Below, one piece after another: positions 9,556-20,100 of a stretch of DNA of 43,236 nucleotides; positions within the stretch are counted from its first letter, which is position 1; the number at the start of each line of letters is the position of its first letter. The position numbers were made by a program, and so were the translations under genes. The stretch is from Deltaproteobacteria bacterium (GTDB taxonomy: Bacteria; Desulfobacterota; Desulfobacteria; Desulfobacterales; ETH-SRB1): NCBI GenBank assembly GCA_030272815.1, contig JAJSZT010000027.1, positions 1-43,236 of the forward strand. The letters run 5' to 3'. The notes under the pieces were generated by a model. The model was given only the letters and a program-made list of their open reading frames with translations, made no database searches and was not told the origin of the DNA.

Positions 9556-10161
9556 TTATCTGAATATTCCGTTGAAAAGTGACTTCTGAAATTCTTCTCT
9601 ACGTTTCAGCAGGGCCTGGTCGGAAACTGGATTTTCCGTTAATGCAAATCGAATTGCCTTTCTCCATCCTTTGTTGCGATCATTAAGCGCATGACCGGTG
9701 GAGGCATTGGTCATGGTATAAAGCCACCACCGTTCTTCAGGGGCAAGTCCAAGCCAGTTACGGACAGCCGTACTGATCAGCACTGGGTCGCATTCTTCAA
9801 TAGCCCAGGCAAGCAGTACGAGTTCCTTGCCAAGAGTTCGTTCCAGGTGGATCTGACCTTTTTTTTTCCATTTACCGGGTTCAATGCCGTAAATCCGAAG
9901 GCGGCGGTTGAATTCCGCCTTTGTTTCTTCGGCAATATCGCCCCACATGAATCGTTTCAGGATCACTTTAATATGGGCATTTTCATTATTTAAAGATGTA
10001 TAGATTTCTTTGCCTTTTTCAGGTTTTTGCCACTCAAAATGCTCGGAAATCATAACCTCTGCGCTTTTTGCCCGGGAGGCCGGAATGGTAACCAGAAAAT
10101 AATGGTCAGTAAGATCAGGATTATAACCAAAACCGAGTATGGTCTGTTTTTTTTTCGTCAT
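9556..10161 (-). CDS. DUF3780 protein (defence-cassette associated)
   Basis: The 201-residue product begins with GFGYNPDLTDHYFLVTIP and includes a W-rich middle (NWLGLAPEERWWLYTMTNASTG, split by no gap, about 135-156), which matches DUF3780, a family of unknown function found next to DUF499 and DUF1156 genes. No signal peptide, membrane segment or catalytic motif is visible. It is 15 nt downstream of the DUF499 gene and 9 nt upstream of the methylase, so all three should be co-transcribed. It may be an adaptor or specificity partner of the methylase; nothing in the sequence settles this. Confidence 0.8.
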   Translation of the reverse strand: MTKKKQTILGFGYNPDLTDHYFLVTIPASRAKSAEVMISEHFEWQKPEKGKEIYTSLNNENAHIKVILKRFMWGDIAEETKAEFNRRLRIYGIEPGKWKKKGQIHLERTLGKELVLLAWAIEECDPVLISTAVRNWLGLAPEERWWLYTMTNASTGHALNDRNKGWRKAIRFALTENPVSDQALLKRREEFQKSLFNGIFR

Positions 10162-10176
10162 AATTGATTTGTTTAC

Positions 10177-13100
10177 TTATTGGCTGACTTCTCCGGGAGA
10201 CAGGCTGCTTCTTGCATCGGCAATCCAGTCAAGCAGATGTTGAGCTCTGTCAAATTCCAGCCGTTCGATGTTTAAAAAAATCTGACTGCCGCTTATAACT
10301 GCTTGGAGATGCTTGACAATCTCTTCAAACTTATTTCCGTAAAGCACAAAATTATCTGTAGCTGTATAGCTTATATCCTGGTCATCATTATTGGATCGAA
10401 TATCTATTGTAACACCACATGCTTTACCTTCAAATTTTTTAAGCCTTTCTATGAATGCATATGCATCTCTTGTTGTAAGGTTGATGTGTCTTCGCTTCCA
10501 TACTGCCTTTTTTGATGGATCCAGCTTAACGGTTTTCTTCCTGTAATCATTAACATTTATCTTTTCCTGAAAAGAAGATACACCATCTCGCCGGGCAATC
10601 GCTAATACAAAGGGACTTGATTCAGGTACCGGAAAGGGAGCGCTATATGAACCTCCCATTGTTTTGGGGTCGGATCCGTCCGTTGTGTACCTGATATCAG
10701 CGTTAGGACTGGCTTTAAGTTCAACCATCCAGTCGTTGCCTTGCTGAAATACACGATGTTTAAGGGTAATTGTGTTTGTCCATGTTTCCAAACCGCCTTG
10801 TTTATGCTTGCCTGTAGAATCGATACAGATGAAGTTACACTTTAAGTCGCTGATTTGTACATTGTTGAATGAATCAAGCTTTATTGACGATGTTGTGGGT
10901 TCTGCTCCGCCTGTCTCGTAATATACGATATCTCCATGCACAGGAGTGATTTTAAGTGTGGCTTTACCTGTGTCATCGTTTCTTGATATCTTCTGTACCC
11001 TTACCTCGGTTTTTGGCGGAGGAAATGGGCCCTTGTTAATAATACCCCCTTCATCCCTCCATATATCCTGGCTTACAGATGTCTCTTTAAGTTTATCCAA
11101 TGCGTCCTGTCGATGGAACTGCCAGGTAGTGAGGGTGGCGGCCCGTCGTTTTATCTCTGACCACTGAGAACTTTGCTGCCCGCCAAAAAGACGCGTCTCG
11201 CACTTTTTTCTGAATGTGTCTCCAGTAATCTCGTTAGTAAATTTCTGAACCTTTTCAAGTGTGTCACGAATGAGTTTTTCGCCATCAAACTGATTATCAC
11301 TGAACTGAATTCTGCAATCAGTTGCGCGAAATCCATTTTTTGACGGATATACCAGTGTTGTAAAAGCCTCCTGGATAGCGCTTCGCAAGCTAAGAATGAT
11401 TTTATCACGGCTTGTTTGAGCCTGGATGCGTTGCGGGTCTTTATCAGAAAGCCTCTCAGAGTCAAATTCATCAACAATGGACTGTATTGCTCGATATTGA
11501 GCTGCCTGGTCCACAACACGGTCCAGGATATTTTCATGATTTCCGGTTAGAAAAACAATTCTGTTTTTGTATTCAATATCATTTGCAAATTTATCCCAGT
11601 CCTTACTCAACTTCGTTGCGCCTGCTACGTTGCCGGTTGGTTCTGTTATAATGAGGCTGACTCTATTCGCATCAATATCAACCTCATCAATAGCAGGAAT
11701 AATTTCAATCTTCTGGTAACAGTCTTTTTGTTCAGGTGAAAACAAAGACCTTAGATATTCCCTCAGCTCTTTTAGACAGGATTGCCGGTTGTAGCCAGTA
11801 GCAATTGAGTGCAGTTTAGCTGCCAGGTTCTGGGTGTTTTTATAAAAGAGCCTTCCATCTGCGCTGGTATGCAGATACCATGCCTGTGTGGGGAGATAAT
11901 CAACAATATACTTTTTTGTTTTGGAAATGTCACGGCCCGGCGCACAGAGATATCCCATAATATCAGATTCACGAAGGCCATGGGTGGCTCCGGGAATATT
12001 GGCAAGGGATGCTACGAGAATAAGCTTTGATACATCTTGGGCATCTGTACCGGAGCCAAGTCGCTGATCAAGTTCCTCTGCAACAGAATGGCTCTCTTTG
12101 GCAATATCGTGAGTTACCGCCTCGCTTAAAGTCGGGTTAATGGTTTTTATTTCCGAAAAAACCTCTTCATTGTTTAAATCCAGATCATACGGATGAACAA
12201 GCATGATTTCATCCGCTCGTCCGGTTTCATAAATACTGGATACAATAATGCGCATAAGCCGGATCAGCCCTCTCGTCTGCTGAAATCCCGGGTTTTCTTT
12301 GAATCTTGCATAAAGGTCACGTATTACAAAATGGAAAGGATAGGACTCAATAATCTGTGCCGCATAAGAATCCGGAGACGCGTTGGTTACATCCATCTCT
12401 TTTGCATTTTTAACAGCCGATGCATATTTATTGGCAACCTTTTTTATTGTAGCTTCATCCGGCAGCGTCTCGAACAATCTGGTTCTCAAAATATGGTACA
12501 GTTCATCGCCGTGAGTATTAACCGGCTCTATTCTGAGCGCTGAACGGTTCGTCTCTTTCTGGAGATTTTCAAGGGCTTTGTTTATCTGCGCGCTTCCTCC
12601 CTCATATGTAGCCGTAAGATCGGATATAATGACGCAGACATTGGAAAGTTCCGTTTTATTAACCGCAACAAGAAGATTTGAAAGAGCTGTCGTCGTGACT
12701 ACCGCAAGATCGCTGTTACCAATCTCCTTCGATTTGGCATACTCCATATAAGGAGGCAGTTCATCCAGCATGATTACCGTAGGTTCATCCTTTAACAGGT
12801 TAATCCATGCAGTTACACCAGGAGACTGTAAAGGAGAATAATAATTATTGAACACCTCTTTTTTACCCAACTGCTCGGCAATAGATCCCCATATCCCGAG
12901 GGGTGCATCCGACTCTCTTCCGGTAAATCCAAGCACTCTTACGTTGCCAAGTGTTGCTCCCGGACTTTTTGCACCGAATATTTTCAAACGAAGTTTTTGG
13001 TTCCGTGCAAGCAAACCAAGGGCTATCATATTGTGGGTCTTGCCTCCTCCCATTGCCTGGGTTAGCAAAAATGTGGAAGCCTGATCTATAGATCCTTCAA

Positions 13101-13275
13101 GCCTGCTGAATGTTTTTTCCAAAAGGGTCTTCATGCCTGAGGTTATAAAATTTTCCTCAAAAAAAGCTTCGGCATCGATTTTAGACTCAAGAAGATCTGA
13201 AAGATTCAGCACAACATCACGTCTGTCCCTGTTAAAAACGCTCTCACGCGGTGTGCATGAAGTTTTTAGATACAT
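10177..13275 (-). CDS. DUF499 P-loop ATPase (COG1483-like), first gene of the defence operon
   Basis: The 1032-residue product has a Walker A at 74-80 (AMGGGKT, followed by H81) and a Walker B at about 167-172 (VIMLDE), as in DUF499 AAA-type ATPases. Near residues 835-905 is a compact beta-rich segment containing IRYTTDGSDPKT and FVLAIARRDG, which strongly resembles a CHB_HEX_C (chitobiase C-terminal, Ig-like) domain. Such domains are more familiar from secreted proteins, but this protein has no signal peptide. The ATG at 13275 follows a GAGGA ribosome site. It is the promoter-proximal gene of the operon with DUF3780, DUF1156, AlbA and PLD/SNF2 genes, so it probably powers or assembles the complex; this is inferred from family and context. 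Confidence 0.88.
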   Translation of the reverse strand: MYLKTSCTPRESVFNRDRRDVVLNLSDLLESKIDAEAFFEENFITSGMKTLLEKTFSRLEGSIDQASTFLLTQAMGGGKTHNMIALGLLARNQKLRLKIFGAKSPGATLGNVRVLGFTGRESDAPLGIWGSIAEQLGKKEVFNNYYSPLQSPGVTAWINLLKDEPTVIMLDELPPYMEYAKSKEIGNSDLAVVTTTALSNLLVAVNKTELSNVCVIISDLTATYEGGSAQINKALENLQKETNRSALRIEPVNTHGDELYHILRTRLFETLPDEATIKKVANKYASAVKNAKEMDVTNASPDSYAAQIIESYPFHFVIRDLYARFKENPGFQQTRGLIRLMRIIVSSIYETGRADEIMLVHPYDLDLNNEEVFSEIKTINPTLSEAVTHDIAKESHSVAEELDQRLGSGTDAQDVSKLILVASLANIPGATHGLRESDIMGYLCAPGRDISKTKKYIVDYLPTQAWYLHTSADGRLFYKNTQNLAAKLHSIATGYNRQSCLKELREYLRSLFSPEQKDCYQKIEIIPAIDEVDIDANRVSLIITEPTGNVAGATKLSKDWDKFANDIEYKNRIVFLTGNHENILDRVVDQAAQYRAIQSIVDEFDSERLSDKDPQRIQAQTSRDKIILSLRSAIQEAFTTLVYPSKNGFRATDCRIQFSDNQFDGEKLIRDTLEKVQKFTNEITGDTFRKKCETRLFGGQQSSQWSEIKRRAATLTTWQFHRQDALDKLKETSVSQDIWRDEGGIINKGPFPPPKTEVRVQKISRNDDTGKATLKITPVHGDIVYYETGGAEPTTSSIKLDSFNNVQISDLKCNFICIDSTGKHKQGGLETWTNTITLKHRVFQQGNDWMVELKASPNADIRYTTDGSDPKTMGGSYSAPFPVPESSPFVLAIARRDGVSSFQEKINVNDYRKKTVKLDPSKKAVWKRRHINLTTRDAYAFIERLKKFEGKACGVTIDIRSNNDDQDISYTATDNFVLYGNKFEEIVKHLQAVISGSQIFLNIERLEFDRAQHLLDWIADARSSLSPGEVSQ

Positions 13276-13651
13276 TTTTCATCCTCGAATTAATAATTAT
13301 TGAATTATTTGTTTCTCTTCCTTGAATGATTACAACTTCTAATTATTACAGTGGTGACAGAGAGCAGAAAGAATTGGAAAACAGCAAAATCCTAAAGCAT
13401 ATTTAGTTATCTTAACACACGGTAAATAGTCAACAATATTAACAAACCACAACCCACCGCCTAAAAAAATATAAGGATATTTTGAACGACGCGCTACCCC
13501 CTTGGCAAACGGTTTTGTTACTTTATTGCTAATATTAACGGAACGAGGGACGGAAAGTTCGTGCAGAGCGTTCATAACTCTAGGGGCTCGCTCAAAAATA
13601 CGCAATGGCGGAATCCTCTCAGTCCAGGAAAGCAGAATACAAGCCTAAAGC
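13276..13651. other. Intergenic region upstream of the DUF499 operon
   Basis: This gap of 376 bases contains no convincing gene. An 88-codon leftward ORF (13339-13605) lacks a ribosome site and recognisable domains. A weak leftward promoter candidate is TTGACT (13428-13433) with GATAAC (13406-13411) and a 16-bp spacer, about 130 bp before the DUF499 start. It could drive the operon. Confidence 0.35.
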
Positions 13652-14071
13652 TCACATCACCTTCCTGAATTTGAAATCAACTATCTGATGGATTTTTTTA
13701 AAATCGGAGATATTTGTCGTCACAACTACCGCCCCTATCTGCCTTGCAAGCAATGCAATGGAGACGTCGTTGTAAATACGAGGATTTGCCGGATCAAGCC
13801 TCCCAGAAGAACGAAGCTTCTGACATACCCTTCCAATCAAGAGCTGTGTAGCAGATGAGGGGACTACAAGTCTTCCTAATTGGAGAAATTTGGCCCCAAA
13901 ATTGATAAGATGATTGACTTCTCGTTTTCTTCTGGCTCCAATCCATAATTCATGGAGCACTGGATGAACCAGATACATAACCTTGTTGAATCCATCAATT
14001 TCATCTTGATAAAGACCCTGGTTGAAAACTCCAATATATACACTCGTATCAAAAACAACTTTCTCCTGCAT
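13652..14071 (-). CDS. PIN-domain toxin (VapC-like)
   Basis: The 139-residue product has PIN-domain features: FDTSVYIG with Asp8, Glu41 in LHELWIG, Asp102 in IYNDVSIALLAR, and Asp123 in TTNISDF. These acidic residues form the metal-dependent ribonuclease site of the family. VapC toxins typically cleave tRNA or rRNA when their antitoxin is lost. The gene starts 3 nt after the antitoxin stop, on the same strand, in the usual antitoxin-first order. It lies beside the defence operon, in keeping with an accessory island. The particular target cannot be told from the sequence. Confidence 0.83.
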   Translation of the reverse strand: MQEKVVFDTSVYIGVFNQGLYQDEIDGFNKVMYLVHPVLHELWIGARRKREVNHLINFGAKFLQLGRLVVPSSATQLLIGRVCQKLRSSGRLDPANPRIYNDVSIALLARQIGAVVVTTNISDFKKIHQIVDFKFRKVM

Positions 14072-14074
14072 CCC

Positions 14075-14257
14075 TTAGACCTCCTCAAAATCAAAACTTC
14101 CAGCGTCCTTAAGGGTTGTCTCTGCAAGCTGAAAATCGGTGTCAAATTGCTTTATAACGGCATTTATAGCCTCCTTTTCCGATTTTGCTTTCAGCGCAGT
14201 CTTGATTCGGTTAATCTGATCCTGATCCAGTTCAATGGTCTTCTTTACAAGTGCCAT
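14075..14257 (-). CDS. Antitoxin of the PIN toxin (VapB-like)
   Basis: This 60-residue protein (MALVKKTIELDQDQINRIK at the start) has a beta-strand followed by helices, resembling a ribbon-helix-helix DNA-binding region, and an acidic C-terminal tail (FDFEEV) suited to binding the toxin. A strong ribosome site (GGAGG, about 7 nt before the ATG) fits the higher expression expected of antitoxins. It sits directly upstream of the PIN toxin with a 3-nt gap. The RHH fold is inferred from pattern only. Confidence 0.75.
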   Translation of the reverse strand: MALVKKTIELDQDQINRIKTALKAKSEKEAINAVIKQFDTDFQLAETTLKDAGSFDFEEV

Positions 14258-14306
14258 CTCATTCCTCCATTTGATACATGCAATATGTCTGGTTTGTATG
14301 GTTTAT

Positions 14307-14335
14307 ATAATGGCAACATGCCTGTTATTTGTCAA
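14307..14335 (-). promoter_or_regulatory. Promoter of the VapBC-like pair
   Basis: On the minus strand TTGACA (14330-14335), a 17-bp spacer and CATTAT (14307-14312) precede the antitoxin gene by about 50 bp. Downstream, a short imperfect direct repeat (AAACCATAC, then AAACCAGAC) lies between the -10 and the start codon and could be an operator for autoregulation. Confidence 0.55.
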
Positions 14336-14525
14336 GAACAAAAAAACGCGGCTTCGCGTCTTTGTGTACAGCTCTGCCTGTAAACAGCGGTATTCCAGTA
14401 AACTGGTGCGCAATAATGAAAATTCTTGGGGGTTTATCAAAATTCACCTTGAACTTTTTCAAGTCTGTGATAAATTTAATTTTATTATTTTGAAGTTTTT
14501 ACACTAAGTTAGAATTATATAAAAA

Positions 14526-15950
14526 ATGTCCCTAAAAGGCCCTTTCATTATTTTAGTCATAACTTCTATTCTGGGTTTGGCCTCATGCAGGCTGTTTAAC
14601 CCTGAACCGATTCCCTGTGTGCGGGGAACCCTTCCTGATAAATTTTCAGAGTTTACAACCGACGCAGCACCGGAACAAAAGTGGTGGGAAACATTTAATG
14701 ATTCAGAGCTTAATGCAATTGTTGAAGAGGCTCTCTCTAATAACTTGAACTTAAAACAGATTTGGGCCAGGCTTAAACAGGCCAGAGCTACGGCAGTTCA
14801 GGCTGGTGCGGACCGGTATCCAGACCTGACAGGTACGGCCGGAGCCACGCATTCCAGGAAAAGGACTAAAAACGGATCAGCGTCAACCAGTACATCCGAG
14901 GACTACTCTCTGGGAGTTTCCAGCAACTATGAGCTGGATCTTTGGGGGCGTGTCAGGGCTGAACAGGAAGCAGCAATCCTCTCGGCAGAAGCCAGTAAAC
15001 AGGATCTTAACGCTGCAGCTATCACTCTGGCGGCCGAGGTAACCAACCGTTGGCTTCAGATCATTGCTCAGCGGACGCAAAAACATCTCTTAAATGAACA
15101 GTTAAAAACCAACCGGACTTTTTTGGAGCTTATCGAACTCAGGTTCAGGCATGCCATGGTTTCGGCATTAGACGTCTATCAGCAGCAGCAGGTGATTGAC
15201 CAGGTCCGGGCGCAAATACCACTGGTGGAAGCCCAGGAGAGTAAACTCATGAACGAATTGTCAGTACTTCTTGGAAAAGCCCCTCGAAGTCCGCTGGTGA
15301 TTTCAAGGCCTGACTTGCCGAAACTGGCGCCCATGCCGTCCACAGGAATACCGGCAGACCTTCTGGAAAACCGCCCGGATATTAAAGCCGCACAGTTAAG
15401 GCTTCAGTCCGCCGGTTGGAATGTATCAGCCGCACGGGCAGACAGGCTTCCGTCTCTTACCCTCTCAGCCAGGGCTATCTTTGAAAATGAGCATCTTGAC
15501 CTTCTTCTCGACAACTGGCTGCTCAGTCTTGCTGCAAACTTAACTGCGCCTGTTTTCGATGGGAACCGGCGTGCTGCTGAAGTTGATCGAACCATGGCCA
15601 TGAAAGATGAAAACCTTGCAGCCTATCGTCAAACCATCCTCAAAGCCATAAGAGAAGTTGAAGATGCGCTTGTTACTGAAGCCAGGCAAAAAGAGCACAT
15701 ATTGGAACTAAAACAGGTAATCCGGACAGCTCGAAAAGCTTTAGACCAGGCTACTCTTCGTTACCGCAATGGGCTCACTGACTATCTTCCAGTGCTCACA
15801 CAACTTTTATCCGTGCAGGATCTGGAACGTGATCTTATAACTCAGCATGCGACTCTTCTGACAAACCGCATAACTCTATACCGCTCTCTTGGTGGTACAT
15901 GGACTGAAGACTTAATCTCTACAGCAAAATTACAGAAGGTTTCGGGATAG
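14526..15950 (+). CDS. RND efflux outer-membrane lipoprotein (OprM/NodT family)
   Basis: The 474-residue product is a TolC-type outer-membrane channel. It starts with a lipoprotein signal peptide (SLKGPFIILVITSILGLASC; lipobox LASC, mature Cys22) and contains the paired OEP repeats, for example WWETFNDSELNAIVEEALSN near residues 53-72 and the RPDIKAAQLRLQSA motif near 283. It would form the trimeric exit duct of a tripartite pump. It is first in an operon with the adaptor (7-nt gap) and the RND pump. The ATG at 14526 has no clear Shine-Dalgarno, but the signal peptide fixes the start. Confidence 0.9.
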   Translation: MSLKGPFIILVITSILGLASCRLFNPEPIPCVRGTLPDKFSEFTTDAAPEQKWWETFNDSELNAIVEEALSNNLNLKQIWARLKQARATAVQAGADRYPDLTGTAGATHSRKRTKNGSASTSTSEDYSLGVSSNYELDLWGRVRAEQEAAILSAEASKQDLNAAAITLAAEVTNRWLQIIAQRTQKHLLNEQLKTNRTFLELIELRFRHAMVSALDVYQQQQVIDQVRAQIPLVEAQESKLMNELSVLLGKAPRSPLVISRPDLPKLAPMPSTGIPADLLENRPDIKAAQLRLQSAGWNVSAARADRLPSLTLSARAIFENEHLDLLLDNWLLSLAANLTAPVFDGNRRAAEVDRTMAMKDENLAAYRQTILKAIREVEDALVTEARQKEHILELKQVIRTARKALDQATLRYRNGLTDYLPVLTQLLSVQDLERDLITQHATLLTNRITLYRSLGGTWTEDLISTAKLQKVSG

Positions 15951-15957
15951 ACGAAAT

Positions 15958-17169
15958 ATGCAAGAAAAAGAGCAAAATAAAAATTTAACAGATACCACTA
16001 AATCCTCATCAGGCAAGAAAAAGCGGATATTAAAAATTGTATTACCCGTAATTATCATTGTCACCGGAATTGCCGCAGCCTTTTATCTAAAAAATACCGG
16101 CCCAAAAAGTAAAAGGCAGCCTCCTGTAAAACTGGCCCCTGTTGTCCGGGTGAAGCCACTTTTCCCAGCAAACCACATAGTAACGCTAAACGCCATGGGA
16201 ACAGTAGTACCGGCAAGGGAAATTGAGTTAAGACCTCGTGTAACCGGAGAAGTCATAGATATTAGCCCTGAGTTTCTCGAAGGAGGCCTGCTGAAGGCCG
16301 GCTCTCTTGTGCTTCAGATTGACCCTGAGGATTACAAACTGGCTCTGATACAAAAAGAAAAAGCCCTGGCCGATGCAAGTTATTCCCTGAAGCTGGAACT
16401 TGGAAGGCAGGAGGTGGCAAAGCGAGAGTGGGAATTGCTTAATGGAGACAAGGATGCCGAGGATAGAGAGTCGGAGCTGGCCCTTCGAAAACCACACCTT
16501 GAAAAGGCTAAAGCCGAACTCAATGCAGCCGAAGCCGAGCTTAAAAAGGCATATCTGGATCTTTCGCGCACAAAAATTAAAGCGCCTTTCAACGCTATGG
16601 TCAGATCCAGACTGGTAAACCTCGGCTCACAAGTAACTCCGCAGGAACGGCTGGCTGAACTGGTCGGCAGCGATTCTTACTGGATTCAGACATCAGTACC
16701 AGTGGACAGATTGAGCTGGATTCAGATACCACAAAGCCAGGGTGATCCGGCAACCAGAGCCCGTATCATCTATGCCCAGGGCTATGAACGAATCGGGATC
16801 GTCATAAGGTTAATGGGAGACCTTTCGCCCGAAGGACGTATGGCCAGAGTTCTTATCGAGGTTGAAGATCCTTTGGGGTTAAAAAATTCAAAGAATGACC
16901 AACCTCCCCTTCTGATTGGCGATTATGTACGTGTGGAAATCGAAGGCAAAAAACTGGAAAACGTCTATAAAATTCCCCGAACAGCTTTCAGGGATAATTC
17001 TTTTATATGGATTGCCGGCGAAAATTCAACTCTTGAAATTAAAGAAGTACACCCTGTCTGGAGAGATGCCGGCGTTGTACTTATTGATAATGGCATAAAA
17101 CCCGGCGAACGTTTGATCATATCTGATCTTCCTGCACCCATTGATGGCATGCCAATACAGGTAGAATAG
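15958..17169 (+). CDS. RND efflux periplasmic adaptor (HlyD/MFP family)
   Basis: The 403-residue product has a cytoplasmic N-terminus rich in Lys, one membrane anchor (residues about 24-45), then the biotinyl-lipoyl-like and alpha-hairpin region of membrane fusion proteins. Typical segments are AREIELRPRVTGEVIDI, a long coiled coil (about 135-205), and DLSRTKIKAPFNAMVRSRLV. It bridges the inner-membrane pump and outer-membrane channel. The gene lies 7 nt after the channel gene and 6 nt before the pump gene. No substrate can be deduced. Confidence 0.9.
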   Translation: MQEKEQNKNLTDTTKSSSGKKKRILKIVLPVIIIVTGIAAAFYLKNTGPKSKRQPPVKLAPVVRVKPLFPANHIVTLNAMGTVVPAREIELRPRVTGEVIDISPEFLEGGLLKAGSLVLQIDPEDYKLALIQKEKALADASYSLKLELGRQEVAKREWELLNGDKDAEDRESELALRKPHLEKAKAELNAAEAELKKAYLDLSRTKIKAPFNAMVRSRLVNLGSQVTPQERLAELVGSDSYWIQTSVPVDRLSWIQIPQSQGDPATRARIIYAQGYERIGIVIRLMGDLSPEGRMARVLIEVEDPLGLKNSKNDQPPLLIGDYVRVEIEGKKLENVYKIPRTAFRDNSFIWIAGENSTLEIKEVHPVWRDAGVVLIDNGIKPGERLIISDLPAPIDGMPIQVE

Positions 17170-17175
17170 CCGCAA

Positions 17176-20100
17176 ATGGATTTAGATAAAAATACCCCCA
17201 ATATCAAAAAAGGCCCCATCGCATGGATGGCGGGTCACTCTGTGGCCGCAAACCTTCTCATGCTGGTTCTGCTTATCGGCGGGATAGTCCTGGCTTACAA
17301 TATCAAAAAGGAAGTGTTTCCCTATTTTGATATGGACATGGTCAGGATTACGGTACCATACCCTGGGGCAAGCCCCCAGGAAGTTGAACAGGGTATTTTG
17401 CTTGCTATCGAAGAAGCGGTGGAGGGACTCGAGGGGGCCGATGAGGTACGCTCCACGGCCCGCGAAGGTTTAGGCACAGTTACTGTCGATATGATTGAGG
17501 GCGAAAACCTTCAAAAGCTCGCCCAGGATATCCGGAACGAGGTGGACCGCATAGTATCCTTTCCCGAAGATATTGAAGAACCTGCGATAGCTATCGTCTC
17601 CAGAAAGCGATACGTAGTCTCCCTGGCTCTTTACGGGGATCAGAGCGAACGGGTCCTTCGAGAATACGCAGAATATATCCGGGAACGGCTTCTCCAGGAG
17701 CAGGATATCACCCAGGTAGAAGTCATCTCCGCAAGAAACTATGAAATTGACGTAGAAATCCCCCAGAATACCCTTCGCGCATATTCGCTCACCCTCGAGG
17801 ATATAGCCCAGCGCATAAGGAGAGCTTCAATAGAGCTTCCGGGCGGCGCAATCAGAACACCATCCGGAGATATCCTGGTTCGCATGAAGGAACGAAGAGA
17901 TTTCGGTCCGGAATTCGCCCCAATTCCCATTATTACGGCAAGTGACGGCTCACAGATTTTGCTTGATGATATCGCCATAATTAAAGACGGCTTTGAGGAA
18001 ACCACAGTATCCTCAAGTTACAACGGAAAGCCGGCTGTGATGCTCGATGTTTACAGGGTAGGAGACCAGACACCTTTATCTGTCTCCGACGCGGCAAGAC
18101 AAGTAGTGGAAGAGGTCAATGTGTCTCTTCCACAGGGACTTCGTGTGGACCTTAGAAATGACCGTTCGGATGTCTATCGTCAGCGGCTGGGACTTTTAAT
18201 GAAAAACGGCTTAATTGGACTTGCCCTGGTATTTATACTGCTGGCTCTTTTTTTAGAACCCCGCCTTGCCTTTTGGGTTAGTCTTGGAATACCGGTATCT
18301 TTTCTGGGCTCCCTTTTCCTTTTAAACATCTCCTATGTAAGTATAAACATGATCTCCATGTTTGCCTTTATAGTTACCCTTGGGATTGTTGTCGATGATG
18401 CCATCATCGTAGGTGAAAATATTTACTATCACCAACAGCAGGGAAAGACCTGGTCTAAGGCGGCAGTTACAGGTGCCAGAGAAATTGCCATGCCAATTAC
18501 CTTCGCTATCCTTACCAACATGGTAGCTTTCGTTCCCATGTTTTTTGTGCCCGGGTTTATGGGCAAAATATTTAAGCAAATTCCTGTAGTGGTTATCAGC
18601 GTTTTTGCCATCTCTCTTATTGAAAGTTTTTTCATCCTTCCGGCCCACATAGGACACAAACGAACAAATGCTCCATCAGGGTTGTTTGGCTGGATATTTC
18701 GTGCGCAACAGAGTTTTGGACGTGCTTTTCTGAAATTTGTCAACCAGCGTTACGGTCCCTTTCTACACGCAACCATTCGATGGCGCTATTTGACCATGGC
18801 AACAGGAATCGCAATAATTCTTGTAACCACCGGGTATATTAAAAGCGGGCGCATGGGTTTTGAACTTTTTCCAAAAATCGAATCTGATTATGCAAAGGTG
18901 ACCGCAGTTCTTCCTTTTGGCACAGCCTTTGAAAAAGCCCGGCAGGTTGAAAAAAAACTGATACAGGCAGCCCGGAAGGTAACTTCAAAAAATGGTGATA
19001 AAGAGCTTGTGGAAGGTATTTTTTCCAACATTCATGATAACACCATAGAAATACGCACCTATCTCACCCCCCCTGATGTCCGTCCCCTTTCCACGGCTGA
19101 TGTCACCAGACGATGGAGGGAGCAGGTGGGCGTTATTCCAGGACTGGAATATATCAAATTTGAATCCGATGCCGGCGGTCCTGGAAGAGGGGCAGCTATG
19201 TCCGTGGAGCTCAGTCACCAGAAAATGGATCTTCTTGAAAGAGCCAGCACAGATATGGCCGAAGCCCTGAGTTTTTATCCAAATACAAAAGACATTGATG
19301 ATGGATTTTCACCTGGCAAGCAGCAGATCGATTTTAAAATAAAGCCCGAGGCTCGAAGCCTTGGCCTGGAAGCCCGCGAAGTGGCCAGGCAGGTTCGTCA
19401 TGCGTTTTACGGCGCCGAAGTTCTCCGGCAGCAGCGGGGTCGAAATGAAGTCAAGGTTTTAGTTAGGTTTCCCAGGCAAGAACGTATCTCAGAATACAGT
19501 CTGGAAGAAATGGTGTTGCAAACACCAAAAGGAACCGAAATTCTCCTTCGGGATGCAGTATATATCAGTCGGGGCAGATCTTATACCGACATCAACCGCC
19601 GAAACGGCCAAAGGATCGTAACTGTAACAGCCGATGTATCTCCCAGAAGCCAGGCCGGACAGATACTTAATTCAATAAAGGATGAAATCATTCCGGAACT
19701 TCAGCAAAAATATCCGGGTCTGGCTTACAGTTTCGAGGGCCGGCAGGCTGATCAGACAGAGAGCATGCAAAGCCTTTTCAGAGGACTTCTCATGGCTATG
19801 ATAGTTATCTACGCCATGCTGGCGGTCCCATTAAACAGCTACATACAACCTTTAATTATCATGATCTCAATACCTTTTGGTATCGTGGGTGCACTTATCG
19901 GCCACCTGATCATGGGTTACAGCCTGAGTATTTTGAGTATGTTCGGCGTTGTAGCCCTGTCCGGTGTGGTTGTAAACGATTCTCTGGTGCTAATCGACTT
20001 TGCCAACCGCAGGCGCCGGGCCGGCATGGCCCCTCTGGGAGCCATACACGCCTCGGGATTACACCGTTTCAGACCAATCATCCTGACCACATTAACCACA

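Noticed and set aside
13339-13605. 88-codon leftward ORF upstream of the DUF499 gene
   Set aside because: It has no ribosome site, no recognisable domain and an odd composition, and it covers the region where the operon promoter should lie.
14490-14518. TTGAAG...AATTAT as the efflux operon promoter
   Set aside because: It is a weak match in AT-rich DNA, and the start site would fall almost on the ATG.
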